A program made the translations under genes and the position numbers. A stretch of DNA of 64,000 bases from Flavobacteriaceae bacterium R38 (lineage in GTDB: Bacteria; Bacteroidota; Bacteroidia; Flavobacteriales; Flavobacteriaceae), in the NCBI GenBank assembly GCA_009901575.1, contig WXYP01000004.1, positions 310,001 through 374,000 of the forward strand, given 5' to 3'. Shown one piece after another: positions 25,245-33,630 of the stretch (position 1 is its first letter; every line of letters begins with the position of its first letter). Under the pieces are notes generated by a model. The model was given only the letters and a program-made list of their open reading frames with translations. It had not been told where the DNA came from and ran no database searches.

Positions 25245-26594
25245 TTGAAGAAATTAATTATCATACAGTGCTTTTTTATCTACGCTTGTTCGTTTGCACA
25301 AGAAAAATGGTCATTAGATCAATGTATAGACTATGCACTAAATCATAATTTAAAATTGAAAGATTTAAATTATAATATAAAATCAAGCAAAGAAAATTAC
25401 AGGCAATCCTTCCGGGAGTTTTTGCCCTCAGTAGGAGTACAATCCAGTTACTTTAAACGCTTGGGACGTTCTCTCGATCCAAATACAAATTCATTTGTTA
25501 GCGACGACCTTACTGCAAATGAAATTGGAGCAAATGCACGATTAGATCTTTTTCAGGGCTTTCAAAAATTGAATACTATAGCATCCACGAAGTTTTTGTA
25601 CAAAGCTGCCTTAGAAGAAAATTTAAATGAAAAATATCTCCTTGCTTTTAGGGTAATGACAGCTTTTTATGATATACAATTTTTTAAAGAATCATTAGAA
25701 ATCTCAAAAGAACAGGAAGCCATTTCTCAAGCGAATTATGATTTGGTGAAAAGACAAGTCGAACTTGGGTTAAAAGCCGGTGCAGACCTGTACCAATCAG
25801 AATCACTTTTATTCGCAGATAAACTTATTGTTACTCAAAATAAGAATGATCTTAGAGCTGCAGAATTAGTGCTTATAAGAGAAATGAATTTACAGAATGA
25901 AACAAAAATTGAAATTAATAACTCAGAAGTTGTTACAGTAACTGAAGAAGAACTTCAGGAAATTGATTCAGATGCAGTTTACGGTACTGCAGTCTCATTT
26001 ATCCCTATCATTAAATCACAGGAATTTCAGGTAAAAGCAGCCAGGAAAGATATTGCTAATGCACGAGGAGCATTGTATCCTTCACTTTCATTCTTTGCTA
26101 ATTACAACTCGAATTTCAGTAGTACCACGATTGATGAAGATACGGGTAGAGTTATTCCGTTTAGTTCACAAATCAATACAAATGCACGGCAAACTTTTGG
26201 ATTGTCTATAAATATTCCCATTAGTAATAAGTGGAGTTCCCGCTCCCAGATTAAACAGCAGAAAATAGCTTTTTTGAGAGCAAAAAATAATTTGGAAACC
26301 CAAAAACAGGAATTGAATCGAGTTATACAGGAATTGATACAAGATTTTGAAGCTTCTAAAACAGAGTATGGACAGTCAACTCAGAGTGAAGCATTAAACC
26401 TGCAAGCGTTTAATGTCGCGAAAAAAAAATATGAAAAAGGATTGATAAGTGTCATTGAACTCAATCAATCAAAAAATGCATATGCGAAAGCACAAAATGA
26501 AAATTTACAGATAAAACTAAAACTGACGGTTCAAAAAAAGACATTAGATTTTTACAACGGATTGCCAGTATTTAATATCGATAAAACAAAATAA
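25245..26594 (+). CDS. TolC-family outer-membrane efflux protein
   Basis: A 449-residue outer-membrane channel subunit, the exit duct of a tripartite exporter. The signal peptide KKLIIIQCFFIYACSFAQ is cleaved before EKWSLDQCIDYALNHN, the typical family N-terminus. The two long-coiled OEP repeats follow (roughly 25-215 and 240-440), with helical segments SKEQEAISQANYDLVKRQVELG and LNLQAFNVAKKKYEKGLIS that mark the equivalent points in each repeat. The start is TTG at 25245: an in-frame stop lies six bases upstream and no ATG precedes the signal peptide. It is the first gene of an operon with adaptor, six permeases and two ATPases, all on the plus strand. Confidence 0.93.
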   Translation: MKKLIIIQCFFIYACSFAQEKWSLDQCIDYALNHNLKLKDLNYNIKSSKENYRQSFREFLPSVGVQSSYFKRLGRSLDPNTNSFVSDDLTANEIGANARLDLFQGFQKLNTIASTKFLYKAALEENLNEKYLLAFRVMTAFYDIQFFKESLEISKEQEAISQANYDLVKRQVELGLKAGADLYQSESLLFADKLIVTQNKNDLRAAELVLIREMNLQNETKIEINNSEVVTVTEEELQEIDSDAVYGTAVSFIPIIKSQEFQVKAARKDIANARGALYPSLSFFANYNSNFSSTTIDEDTGRVIPFSSQINTNARQTFGLSINIPISNKWSSRSQIKQQKIAFLRAKNNLETQKQELNRVIQELIQDFEASKTEYGQSTQSEALNLQAFNVAKKKYEKGLISVIELNQSKNAYAKAQNENLQIKLKLTVQKKTLDFYNGLPVFNIDKTK

Positions 26595-26599
26595 AAATA

Positions 26600-27850
26600 A
26601 TGGATATACAGATTGAAAAGAAGAAAGGATTAAGTAAAAAGCATATTACATATATAATCGGAGGATTGTTTGTGGTATTTATTGTGTGGAAACTTATCTC
26701 TTCTGATGCAGGTTCAGTTTTTCGTACAGATAAAAATAAACTTACCACTGCCGAAGTCATTAAAGGAAAATTTGACGATTATATTTCCATAAATGGATCT
26801 GTAGCCCCAATTGCTACTATTTATATGGATGCTTATGAGGGTGGCCGTGTTGTAGAAAAATTAATAGAAGAAGGCGCTATAGTTAAAAAAGGAGATGTCA
26901 TTTTAAAGCTGGAAAACAGAAGCTTATATGAGCAAATTCTTGCCAGTGAAAACAATCTTGCATTAAAACAAAATGACCTTAGAAGTACAAAGATAAATTT
27001 TGATGCCAGGCAAATTGAAGGAAGAAAAGATTTTGTAAAAGCAGATTATGAATTATTAAAATTAAAACGAACTTACGAACAGAACAAGGCGCTTTATGAA
27101 GAAGAGTTAATTTCTAAAGAAGAGTATTTAACCTCCAAAGAGAATTACGAGCTTTCTCAAAAGCAGTATGAAATTATTAAATTACAAACAGAGCAGGATA
27201 AAAAACTAAGAAATACTACATTAAACGAATTGGACTCAGATCTGGCAAGGATGCGAAAAACTTTGTCTATGGTTTATGAACGCATAGATCATTTGAATGT
27301 ACGTGCTCCTGCAGATGGACAATTAGGATTTCTGGATGCCGAAATAGGACAAAGTATTAACCAGGGAGAACGAATAGGCCAGATTAATGTATTAACCGAT
27401 TTTAAAATTGAAGCAGATATTGATGAACATTATATTGATAGAGTTCGGCGTGAACTGAGTGCTAATTTAGAACGAAACAATGCTCAGTATTCTTTGCGAC
27501 TTCGAAAAGTTTATCCTGAAGTTCGTGAAGGAAAGTTCAAAGTAGACCTGGTATTCACCGATAAAAAACCGGAAACGATAAGAGCCGGACAAAGTTATAA
27601 TATTAAGCTGCAATTAGGAGCATCAAGCGAAGCCTTATTGATACCAAGAGGAGGATTTTATCAAAGTACCGGAGGACAATACATATTCGTGTTAAGCGAA
27701 GATGGAAAAACAGCCTACAAAAGAAATATTCAGATTGGAAAACTGAACTCACAATATTATGAAGTTTTAGAAGGTTTGGAACCAGGAGAAAAAGTTATTA
27801 CCTCTGGTTACGATTCTTTTGGAAATGCAGAAAAAATTATATTGAAATAA
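26600..27850 (+). CDS. HlyD/MacA-family periplasmic adaptor (membrane fusion protein)
   Basis: A 416-residue adaptor that links the inner-membrane ABC permeases to the TolC-like channel. A single N-terminal membrane helix is at about 14-32, with no cleavage site. The lipoyl/barrel-sandwich halves are GGRVVEKLIEEGAIVKKGDVI (about 80-100) and VRAPADGQLGFLDAEIGQ (about 234-251), separated by a charged helical hairpin of about 120 residues that reaches the TolC tip. A beta-barrel and membrane-proximal domain follow (IRAGQSYNIKLQLG, GLEPGEKVITSGYDSF). It begins five bases after the TolC-like stop, so the two are translated from one message. Only one adaptor is encoded, so all six permeases may share it. 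Confidence 0.93.
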   Translation: MDIQIEKKKGLSKKHITYIIGGLFVVFIVWKLISSDAGSVFRTDKNKLTTAEVIKGKFDDYISINGSVAPIATIYMDAYEGGRVVEKLIEEGAIVKKGDVILKLENRSLYEQILASENNLALKQNDLRSTKINFDARQIEGRKDFVKADYELLKLKRTYEQNKALYEEELISKEEYLTSKENYELSQKQYEIIKLQTEQDKKLRNTTLNELDSDLARMRKTLSMVYERIDHLNVRAPADGQLGFLDAEIGQSINQGERIGQINVLTDFKIEADIDEHYIDRVRRELSANLERNNAQYSLRLRKVYPEVREGKFKVDLVFTDKKPETIRAGQSYNIKLQLGASSEALLIPRGGFYQSTGGQYIFVLSEDGKTAYKRNIQIGKLNSQYYEVLEGLEPGEKVITSGYDSFGNAEKIILK

Positions 27851-27882
27851 AGGACACAACCTAACCAATAAAAATAATCGAT

Positions 27883-30303
27883 ATGATTAAAAACTATTTC
27901 AAAATTGCCTGGAGAAACTTAATGAAGAATAAATTTTTTTCCTTCATTAACATTTTTGGATTAGCAGTAGGATTAACCACCTGTTTTTTGTTGATGTTGT
28001 ATGTTTTTAATGAAACCACATATGATAAACATCATTCAGATGTAGATCAGATTTACAGAGTGGCTTTAGAAGTGAATAACCAGAGATGGGCATCTGGACC
28101 GGCTCCTTTAGCACAAGGACTTAAATCTGATTTAGCTGAAGTAGAAGAAGTAGCCCGGATATTAGATTTTCCAACCACGGATAAGTTTTTGTTAAAAAAT
28201 GAAAATAATGACAGAAGCTTCTATGAAAGTAATGGATACTATGCAGACTCTACCTTCTTTAAAATATTTACTTACGATTTTGTATATGGAGATAAAAAAA
28301 CTGCTTTAAACACCCCTAACTCAATAGTAATTTCTGAAGCTATTGCTCAAAAAATGTTTGGAGAAGAAAATCCTGTTAATAAACTAATTACAGTTGAAAT
28401 ACCTTATGGAGAATATGAATATACCATAAAAGGAGTTTTTAAAAACGAAAAAAATAAATCTCATATCGATGCTAATTTCTTTTTATCTATGCGAAATGAC
28501 GATTTAGGACTATGGGTTGAGCAGCAGACAAACTGGAATACTAATAACCTGTTTTATACCTACGTAAAGCTTAAAGAAAAGAGTAATGTTTCTGCCTTTA
28601 AGCAAAAACTTCCAGCTTTCTTAGAGAAGAATGCTTCAGCAGACTTTCAAGCAGTTAATATTTCTAAAAAATTGTTTATTCAACCGGTTAAAGACATTTA
28701 TTTAAAATCTGATATAGAAAATGAACTCTCTTCAACAGGAGGTGCCACTTACTTGTATATTTTTGGATCAATTGCTGCATTTCTGTTATTAATCGCCTGT
28801 ATAAATTTCATGAATTTATCTACAGCGAATTCAGAAAAACGAGCTAAAGAAGTTGGAGTACAAAAAGTGATGGGAGCAAGTAAAAAATCGCTTATGTTTC
28901 AGTACTTGGGAGAATCTTTGATTATTGCATTTTTAGCTTTGTTCCTGGCACTGCTATTAATTTATTTATTCTTACCTGTTTTCAATGCTTTTGCTCAAAA
29001 AGAGTTAAGTTTTTTTGAAAGCCCTCAACTGATATTCTGGATGATAACACTTACTGTAATTACAGGTCTGATTTCTGGATTATACCCCGCTTTTTATTTA
29101 TCATCTTTTAAAATTACTACAGTAATAAAAGGGAAGTTGACAAATAACTTTTCTGCAAAATTTATTCGTAAAGGATTAGTTGTTTTTCAATTTGCAACTT
29201 CTGTCTGCCTGATATTAATGACAGTTGTGATGTTAAAGCAGCTTAACTTTATTAAAAACCAGGACTTGGGATTTAAAAAAGAACAACAATTGGTATTACC
29301 AATCAGGAATCCGGAAGTAGTAAACAACTATAGTGCATTTAAAAATGAGATTTTAAAAAACCCAAATGTAATTTCCATGACAGCCGGATCAACATACCCT
29401 GGTTTTGATTTAGTGCAGGACACGTTTTTTTATGCTGAAGGGAAAACTATGGAAGATAAGGTGCTAATGTATTATGCGCAAGTCTATGAAGATTATATCC
29501 AAACATTAGATTATGAATTATTATACGGAAGATTATTATCTGATAATCCGGATACAGACAAAAACGCAATGGTTTTAAATGAAACTGCAATCAGGCATTT
29601 TGGATACAACCCTGAAAGTGCAGTAGGGAGAAAGATTTTCTACGAAAATGGAGAGCAACGGCTTTACGCAGATATCGTTGGGGTAATTAAAGATTTTAAT
29701 TTTAAAAGTTTACACGAAGAAATCGAACCTTATGCATTAACCAAGTTTAACGGAGACCAGCCCAATTATTTTATTCTAAATATTCAGGGAGATAATTTTA
29801 AAGACTCCAATATTCTGGCTGAAGTGGAAAATGTATGGGGTAAAATTAATCCTGATACTCCTTTTCAATATTCTTTTCTTGATCAGGACTTTCAGCGTAA
29901 TTACGAAAGAGAACAACGTACTTCAGATATTATAGTATGCTTTACTTTAATTGCAATTTTTATTGCCTGTCTCGGTTTATTGGGCTTGGCTTCATTTACA
30001 ACAGAACAGAGAAGAAAAGAAGTAGGAGTTCGAAGAGTTTTGGGGTCTTCTGTATTAGAAATCACAACTTTACTATCTAAAGATTTTATAAAATTAATAC
30101 TTATTGCAATTGTAGTGGCAGCTCCTGTTTCTTATTATTTAGGAAATAGATGGCTTCAGGATTTCGCCTATCATATCGATATTAATTGGTGGTTATTTGC
30201 CAGTACATCATTTATAGCATTATTAATAGCGCTATTAACTATTAGCTTTCAGGTTATTAAAGCTTCAATAACAAATCCGGTAGAGAGCTTAAGAACAGAA
30301 TAA
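27883..30303 (+). CDS. MacB/FtsX-type ABC permease 1 of 6 (double-FtsX form)
   Basis: An 806-residue permease. It has an N-terminal helix (about 20-42), a periplasmic MacB-type domain, an FtsX domain with three helices starting near residue 286 (EVGVQKVMGAS is the cytoplasmic coupling segment), then a second helix-periplasmic-FtsX set beginning at RKGLVVFQF (about 428) with a second coupling segment EVGVRRVLGSS near 705. Each polypeptide therefore holds two MacB-like halves, enough for a whole translocation pore. MacB-type pumps do not move substrate through the membrane but drive periplasmic cargo (peptides, lipoproteins, toxins) through TolC. It precedes the first ATPase by 61 bases. Confidence 0.93.
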   Translation: MIKNYFKIAWRNLMKNKFFSFINIFGLAVGLTTCFLLMLYVFNETTYDKHHSDVDQIYRVALEVNNQRWASGPAPLAQGLKSDLAEVEEVARILDFPTTDKFLLKNENNDRSFYESNGYYADSTFFKIFTYDFVYGDKKTALNTPNSIVISEAIAQKMFGEENPVNKLITVEIPYGEYEYTIKGVFKNEKNKSHIDANFFLSMRNDDLGLWVEQQTNWNTNNLFYTYVKLKEKSNVSAFKQKLPAFLEKNASADFQAVNISKKLFIQPVKDIYLKSDIENELSSTGGATYLYIFGSIAAFLLLIACINFMNLSTANSEKRAKEVGVQKVMGASKKSLMFQYLGESLIIAFLALFLALLLIYLFLPVFNAFAQKELSFFESPQLIFWMITLTVITGLISGLYPAFYLSSFKITTVIKGKLTNNFSAKFIRKGLVVFQFATSVCLILMTVVMLKQLNFIKNQDLGFKKEQQLVLPIRNPEVVNNYSAFKNEILKNPNVISMTAGSTYPGFDLVQDTFFYAEGKTMEDKVLMYYAQVYEDYIQTLDYELLYGRLLSDNPDTDKNAMVLNETAIRHFGYNPESAVGRKIFYENGEQRLYADIVGVIKDFNFKSLHEEIEPYALTKFNGDQPNYFILNIQGDNFKDSNILAEVENVWGKINPDTPFQYSFLDQDFQRNYEREQRTSDIIVCFTLIAIFIACLGLLGLASFTTEQRRKEVGVRRVLGSSVLEITTLLSKDFIKLILIAIVVAAPVSYYLGNRWLQDFAYHIDINWWLFASTSFIALLIALLTISFQVIKASITNPVESLRTE

Positions 30304-30364
30304 ACTAATCATTAAAAAACTGTAACAAGAATAAATTTAACCTATCCATTAAAAAAGAGATTAC

Positions 30365-31063
30365 ATGATACAGATAAAAAACCTTAAAAAAAGTTTTAGA
30401 ACAGAAGAAGTAGAGACACTTGCGCTAAACAATGTAGACCTCCATGTAAAAGAGAATGAATTTGTTGCTATCATGGGGCCTTCGGGTTGTGGAAAATCTA
30501 CATTATTAAACATTCTTGGAATGCTGGATAAACCCAATTCAGGATCATACTTATTTGCAGGTCACGAAGTGGCCAATTTAAGTGAAGGCCAACGAACACA
30601 AATACGCAAAGGAAACCTGGGTTTTGTTTTTCAGAATTTTAACCTCATAGATACACTTACGGTATATGAAAATGTCGAATTACCATTACTGTTTTTAAAA
30701 GTATCGAAGAGTGACCGAAAAGAAAAGGTAATGAAAGTATTGGAGCGAATGAAGATAGGGCACAGAGCCAAACATTTTCCGCAGCAATTATCAGGAGGGC
30801 AACAACAACGTGTTGCTATAGCTAGAGCAGTAGTGGCAGATGCCAAACTCATTTTAGCCGATGAGCCTACAGGAAACCTGGATTCTAAAAATGGTACGGA
30901 GGTAATGGATTTATTAACAGAACTCAATCAGGAAGGAGCTACCATAATTATGGTGACACATTCAGATCACGATGCCAATTACGCGCATAGAGTTGTGAAT
31001 TTGTTTGATGGGCAAATAGTAACAGAAAGTATTAATAAACCCCTGGAAACTGGAGCTAACTAA
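30365..31063 (+). CDS. ABC transporter ATPase 1 (MacB/LolD-type)
   Basis: A 232-residue ATP-binding subunit with Walker A GPSGCGKST (38-46), signature LSGGQQQRVAIARA (about 139-152), Walker B ILADEPTG (about 159-166) and switch histidine in VTHSD (about 197-201). Its close relatives are the LolD/MacB ATPases that pair with FtsX-type permeases. It sits between permeases 1 and 2. With a second, shorter ATPase at the operon's end it must serve six permeases, or the two may divide them between themselves. Confidence 0.95.
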   Translation: MIQIKNLKKSFRTEEVETLALNNVDLHVKENEFVAIMGPSGCGKSTLLNILGMLDKPNSGSYLFAGHEVANLSEGQRTQIRKGNLGFVFQNFNLIDTLTVYENVELPLLFLKVSKSDRKEKVMKVLERMKIGHRAKHFPQQLSGGQQQRVAIARAVVADAKLILADEPTGNLDSKNGTEVMDLLTELNQEGATIIMVTHSDHDANYAHRVVNLFDGQIVTESINKPLETGAN

Positions 31064-31090
31064 ACTATAGAATTACTTTTTAATTTCAAG

Positions 31091-33604
31091 ATGTTAAAAA
31101 ATTATATCAAAATAGCCTGGAGAAATGCCATAGAGCAAAAACGTTTTACCATTCTTAATGTATTAGGTTTAACAGTTGGCATTACGGTGTGCTTTGTTAT
31201 CGGATTGTATGTTTTTAATGAAATGACATACGATACTTTTCACGATAAAGGGGATCGTATTTACAGAATAAATCAATCTGATATATGGGGAGATTGGAAT
31301 GGGAAAATGTCTAACACCGGGCCCAATGTAGCTGTTGCATTACGAGAAGATATCCCGGAGTTTGAAGAAGTAACAAGACTCCTGACTATAGGAACACAGA
31401 CTGTGAGTTATCAACTGGGTAACGGGACTTCAAATTCATTCAGAGAAGAACGGTTTTTTGCTGCAGAAGAGAATTTCTTTGATGTATTTTCTTTTAAATC
31501 TTATAAAGGGGATGTAAAAACAGCACTTAAAGAACCTTTGGGTATTATTATGACTCGTGAAACTGCCGAACGGTATTTTACAGATGCAGATAACGCTATT
31601 GGTAAAACAATTGAAGTTAAGGGAGAAAATGGAGATTGGAGTACGTTTACTGTAAAAGCAGTATTGACTAATCTTCCCAAGAAATCTCATTTACAATTTG
31701 ATTTTTTAGTCTCGTTAAATAGCCAGGAATCCCTGAAAGGTAGTGAATGGATGTGGATTTGGACCGGGTTTTCAACGTATGGTTTAGTAAATAAAGGGAC
31801 AGATATAGCGCAATTGACTAACAAATTACAGGCAATACCTCCTAAATGGGCTCCAGCAACTACAAAAAAAGTCTTTAATCAAAGTTATGAAGAGTTTACA
31901 TCCGGAAATCCATGGCAACTATTCCTGCAGCCGTTAGAGCAAATATATTTATCTGAAGCCCCCGATACACATTTGTTTGGGCCAACCGGAAGGCCGCGCT
32001 CTGTAAAAATATTCTCGATAGTAGGTATTCTTGTTCTTGTACTGTCTGCAATTAATTTTATGAATCTATCAACTGCACAGTCTACAAAAAGAGCAAAAGA
32101 AGTAGGTGTTCAAAAGGCATTGGGTTCAGGAAAAAAGACATTAATTATTCAGTTTATTACAGAATCTGTATTGTATGTAACTATAAGCACTATACTGGCA
32201 ATACTATTAGTATTGGTCTCTTTGGATACTTTTGAGGCTGTAATCGGGAAAGAACTGGAGTTGATGGCATATATAACTAATCCTGTTTTTCTGGTGACGC
32301 TATTGGTTTTTATTTTATTACTAGGTTTATTGTCAGGAAGCTATCCCGCATTTTATCTTTCTGCTTTTAAACCGGTTGAAGTACTAAAAGGAAAATTAGA
32401 CAGAGGTCTTGGAGGTGAAAGAATCCGGAACGGATTGGTAGTTTTTCAATTTACAATCACCATCATATTGATTGTTTGTGCATTTCTCGTACAGAAGCAA
32501 TTAGCATTTGCATCATCTTATGATATTGGATTTTCAAAGCAAAATCTCTTGCAAATACACAATATAGAGCAGTTAGAAGACAAAAAAGAAGTGTTTAAAT
32601 CCAAACTCCTTTCCAATTCTGCTTTTAGTAAAGTTGGAGAGTCGTTTGACTTACCTCCTCATATAGGTTTTGGAGGTCAGTTTAAAGCATCAGGAGGTGT
32701 TGAAAATCCAATTGTTGCATTAAACAATTTAAGAACAGAAGAAGATTACCTGGATGTATTAGGAATAGAATTTATTGAAGGCAGGAATTTTGATAAGCAA
32801 CGTGTAAACGATAAATATAAAATTATCCTGAATGAAGAAGCCGTTAAAATGCTGGGTTGGGGTACTAAAGAAACTTTTGCTACAGATTCTCCTATCGGAA
32901 AAAAACTCACCTTGGTTTCAGGAGAGCGTGTAGAATTTGAAGTCATCGGAGTTGTCGGGAATTTTAATTTTAATAGTGTTAAAAAAGAGATCGCTCCTTT
33001 AATCATTTTACACTATCAGAATGATAAATTCTGGAATTATAAAGTTGGAAAGTCAACTTATGCCGTAAGGCTTAACACCGAATCTGTAAAAGGTGCTGAA
33101 AGCCTTCAGTTATTAATTTCAAAAGCAAAAGAAAGTTTATCAGAAGTGAGCACTTCGGTACCTTTTGAATACAGTTTTTTAGATCAGGAATTTGAAAAAA
33201 CATTTCGCTCAGAACAACAAATGGGAGCTGTGCTAAATCTTCTTACTCCGCTAACTTTATTAATTGCTTGTCTTGGTTTAATAGGATTGGCCGCTTTTTC
33301 TGCAGAAAAAAGGCATAAAGAAATAGGAGTACGTAAAACTTTGGGTCAAGATAAAAAACAGATTGTCTTCTTATTATCCGGTGAATTTACGAAGTTGGTT
33401 GGAGTGGCCATTTTAATAGGCTTGCCAATTGCTTTTCTTGTCTCGAGACATTGGCTTTCCGGTTTTGCTTACAGGATAGATTTAAAAATTTGGTACTTCT
33501 TGTTCACAGGAGTCATTACACTATTAATAGCGTTGGCAACAGTGAGTTTACAAGCTATTAGAGCTGCAAATAAAAACCCTATAGATGCTTTAAAAACAGA
33601 ATAA
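31091..33604 (+). CDS. MacB/FtsX-type ABC permease 2 of 6 (double-FtsX form)
   Basis: The longest of the six, 837 residues. The first FtsX set begins near residue 300 (SVKIFSIVGILVLVLSAINFMN), with coupling segment EVGVQKALGSGKK; the second half begins at RNGLVVFQF (about 443) and its FtsX domain near 711 (LLTPLTLLIACLGLIGLAAF) with EIGVRKTLGQDKK. The periplasmic parts differ strongly from those of permease 1, while the membrane segments stay alike. That pattern points to different cargo or partners per permease. It starts 27 bases after the ATPase stop. The C-terminal NPIDALKTE is shared in form by all six. Confidence 0.93.
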   Translation: MLKNYIKIAWRNAIEQKRFTILNVLGLTVGITVCFVIGLYVFNEMTYDTFHDKGDRIYRINQSDIWGDWNGKMSNTGPNVAVALREDIPEFEEVTRLLTIGTQTVSYQLGNGTSNSFREERFFAAEENFFDVFSFKSYKGDVKTALKEPLGIIMTRETAERYFTDADNAIGKTIEVKGENGDWSTFTVKAVLTNLPKKSHLQFDFLVSLNSQESLKGSEWMWIWTGFSTYGLVNKGTDIAQLTNKLQAIPPKWAPATTKKVFNQSYEEFTSGNPWQLFLQPLEQIYLSEAPDTHLFGPTGRPRSVKIFSIVGILVLVLSAINFMNLSTAQSTKRAKEVGVQKALGSGKKTLIIQFITESVLYVTISTILAILLVLVSLDTFEAVIGKELELMAYITNPVFLVTLLVFILLLGLLSGSYPAFYLSAFKPVEVLKGKLDRGLGGERIRNGLVVFQFTITIILIVCAFLVQKQLAFASSYDIGFSKQNLLQIHNIEQLEDKKEVFKSKLLSNSAFSKVGESFDLPPHIGFGGQFKASGGVENPIVALNNLRTEEDYLDVLGIEFIEGRNFDKQRVNDKYKIILNEEAVKMLGWGTKETFATDSPIGKKLTLVSGERVEFEVIGVVGNFNFNSVKKEIAPLIILHYQNDKFWNYKVGKSTYAVRLNTESVKGAESLQLLISKAKESLSEVSTSVPFEYSFLDQEFEKTFRSEQQMGAVLNLLTPLTLLIACLGLIGLAAFSAEKRHKEIGVRKTLGQDKKQIVFLLSGEFTKLVGVAILIGLPIAFLVSRHWLSGFAYRIDLKIWYFLFTGVITLLIALATVSLQAIRAANKNPIDALKTE

Positions 33605-33630
33605 AACAATCAATCAAAAATCAAATAATC

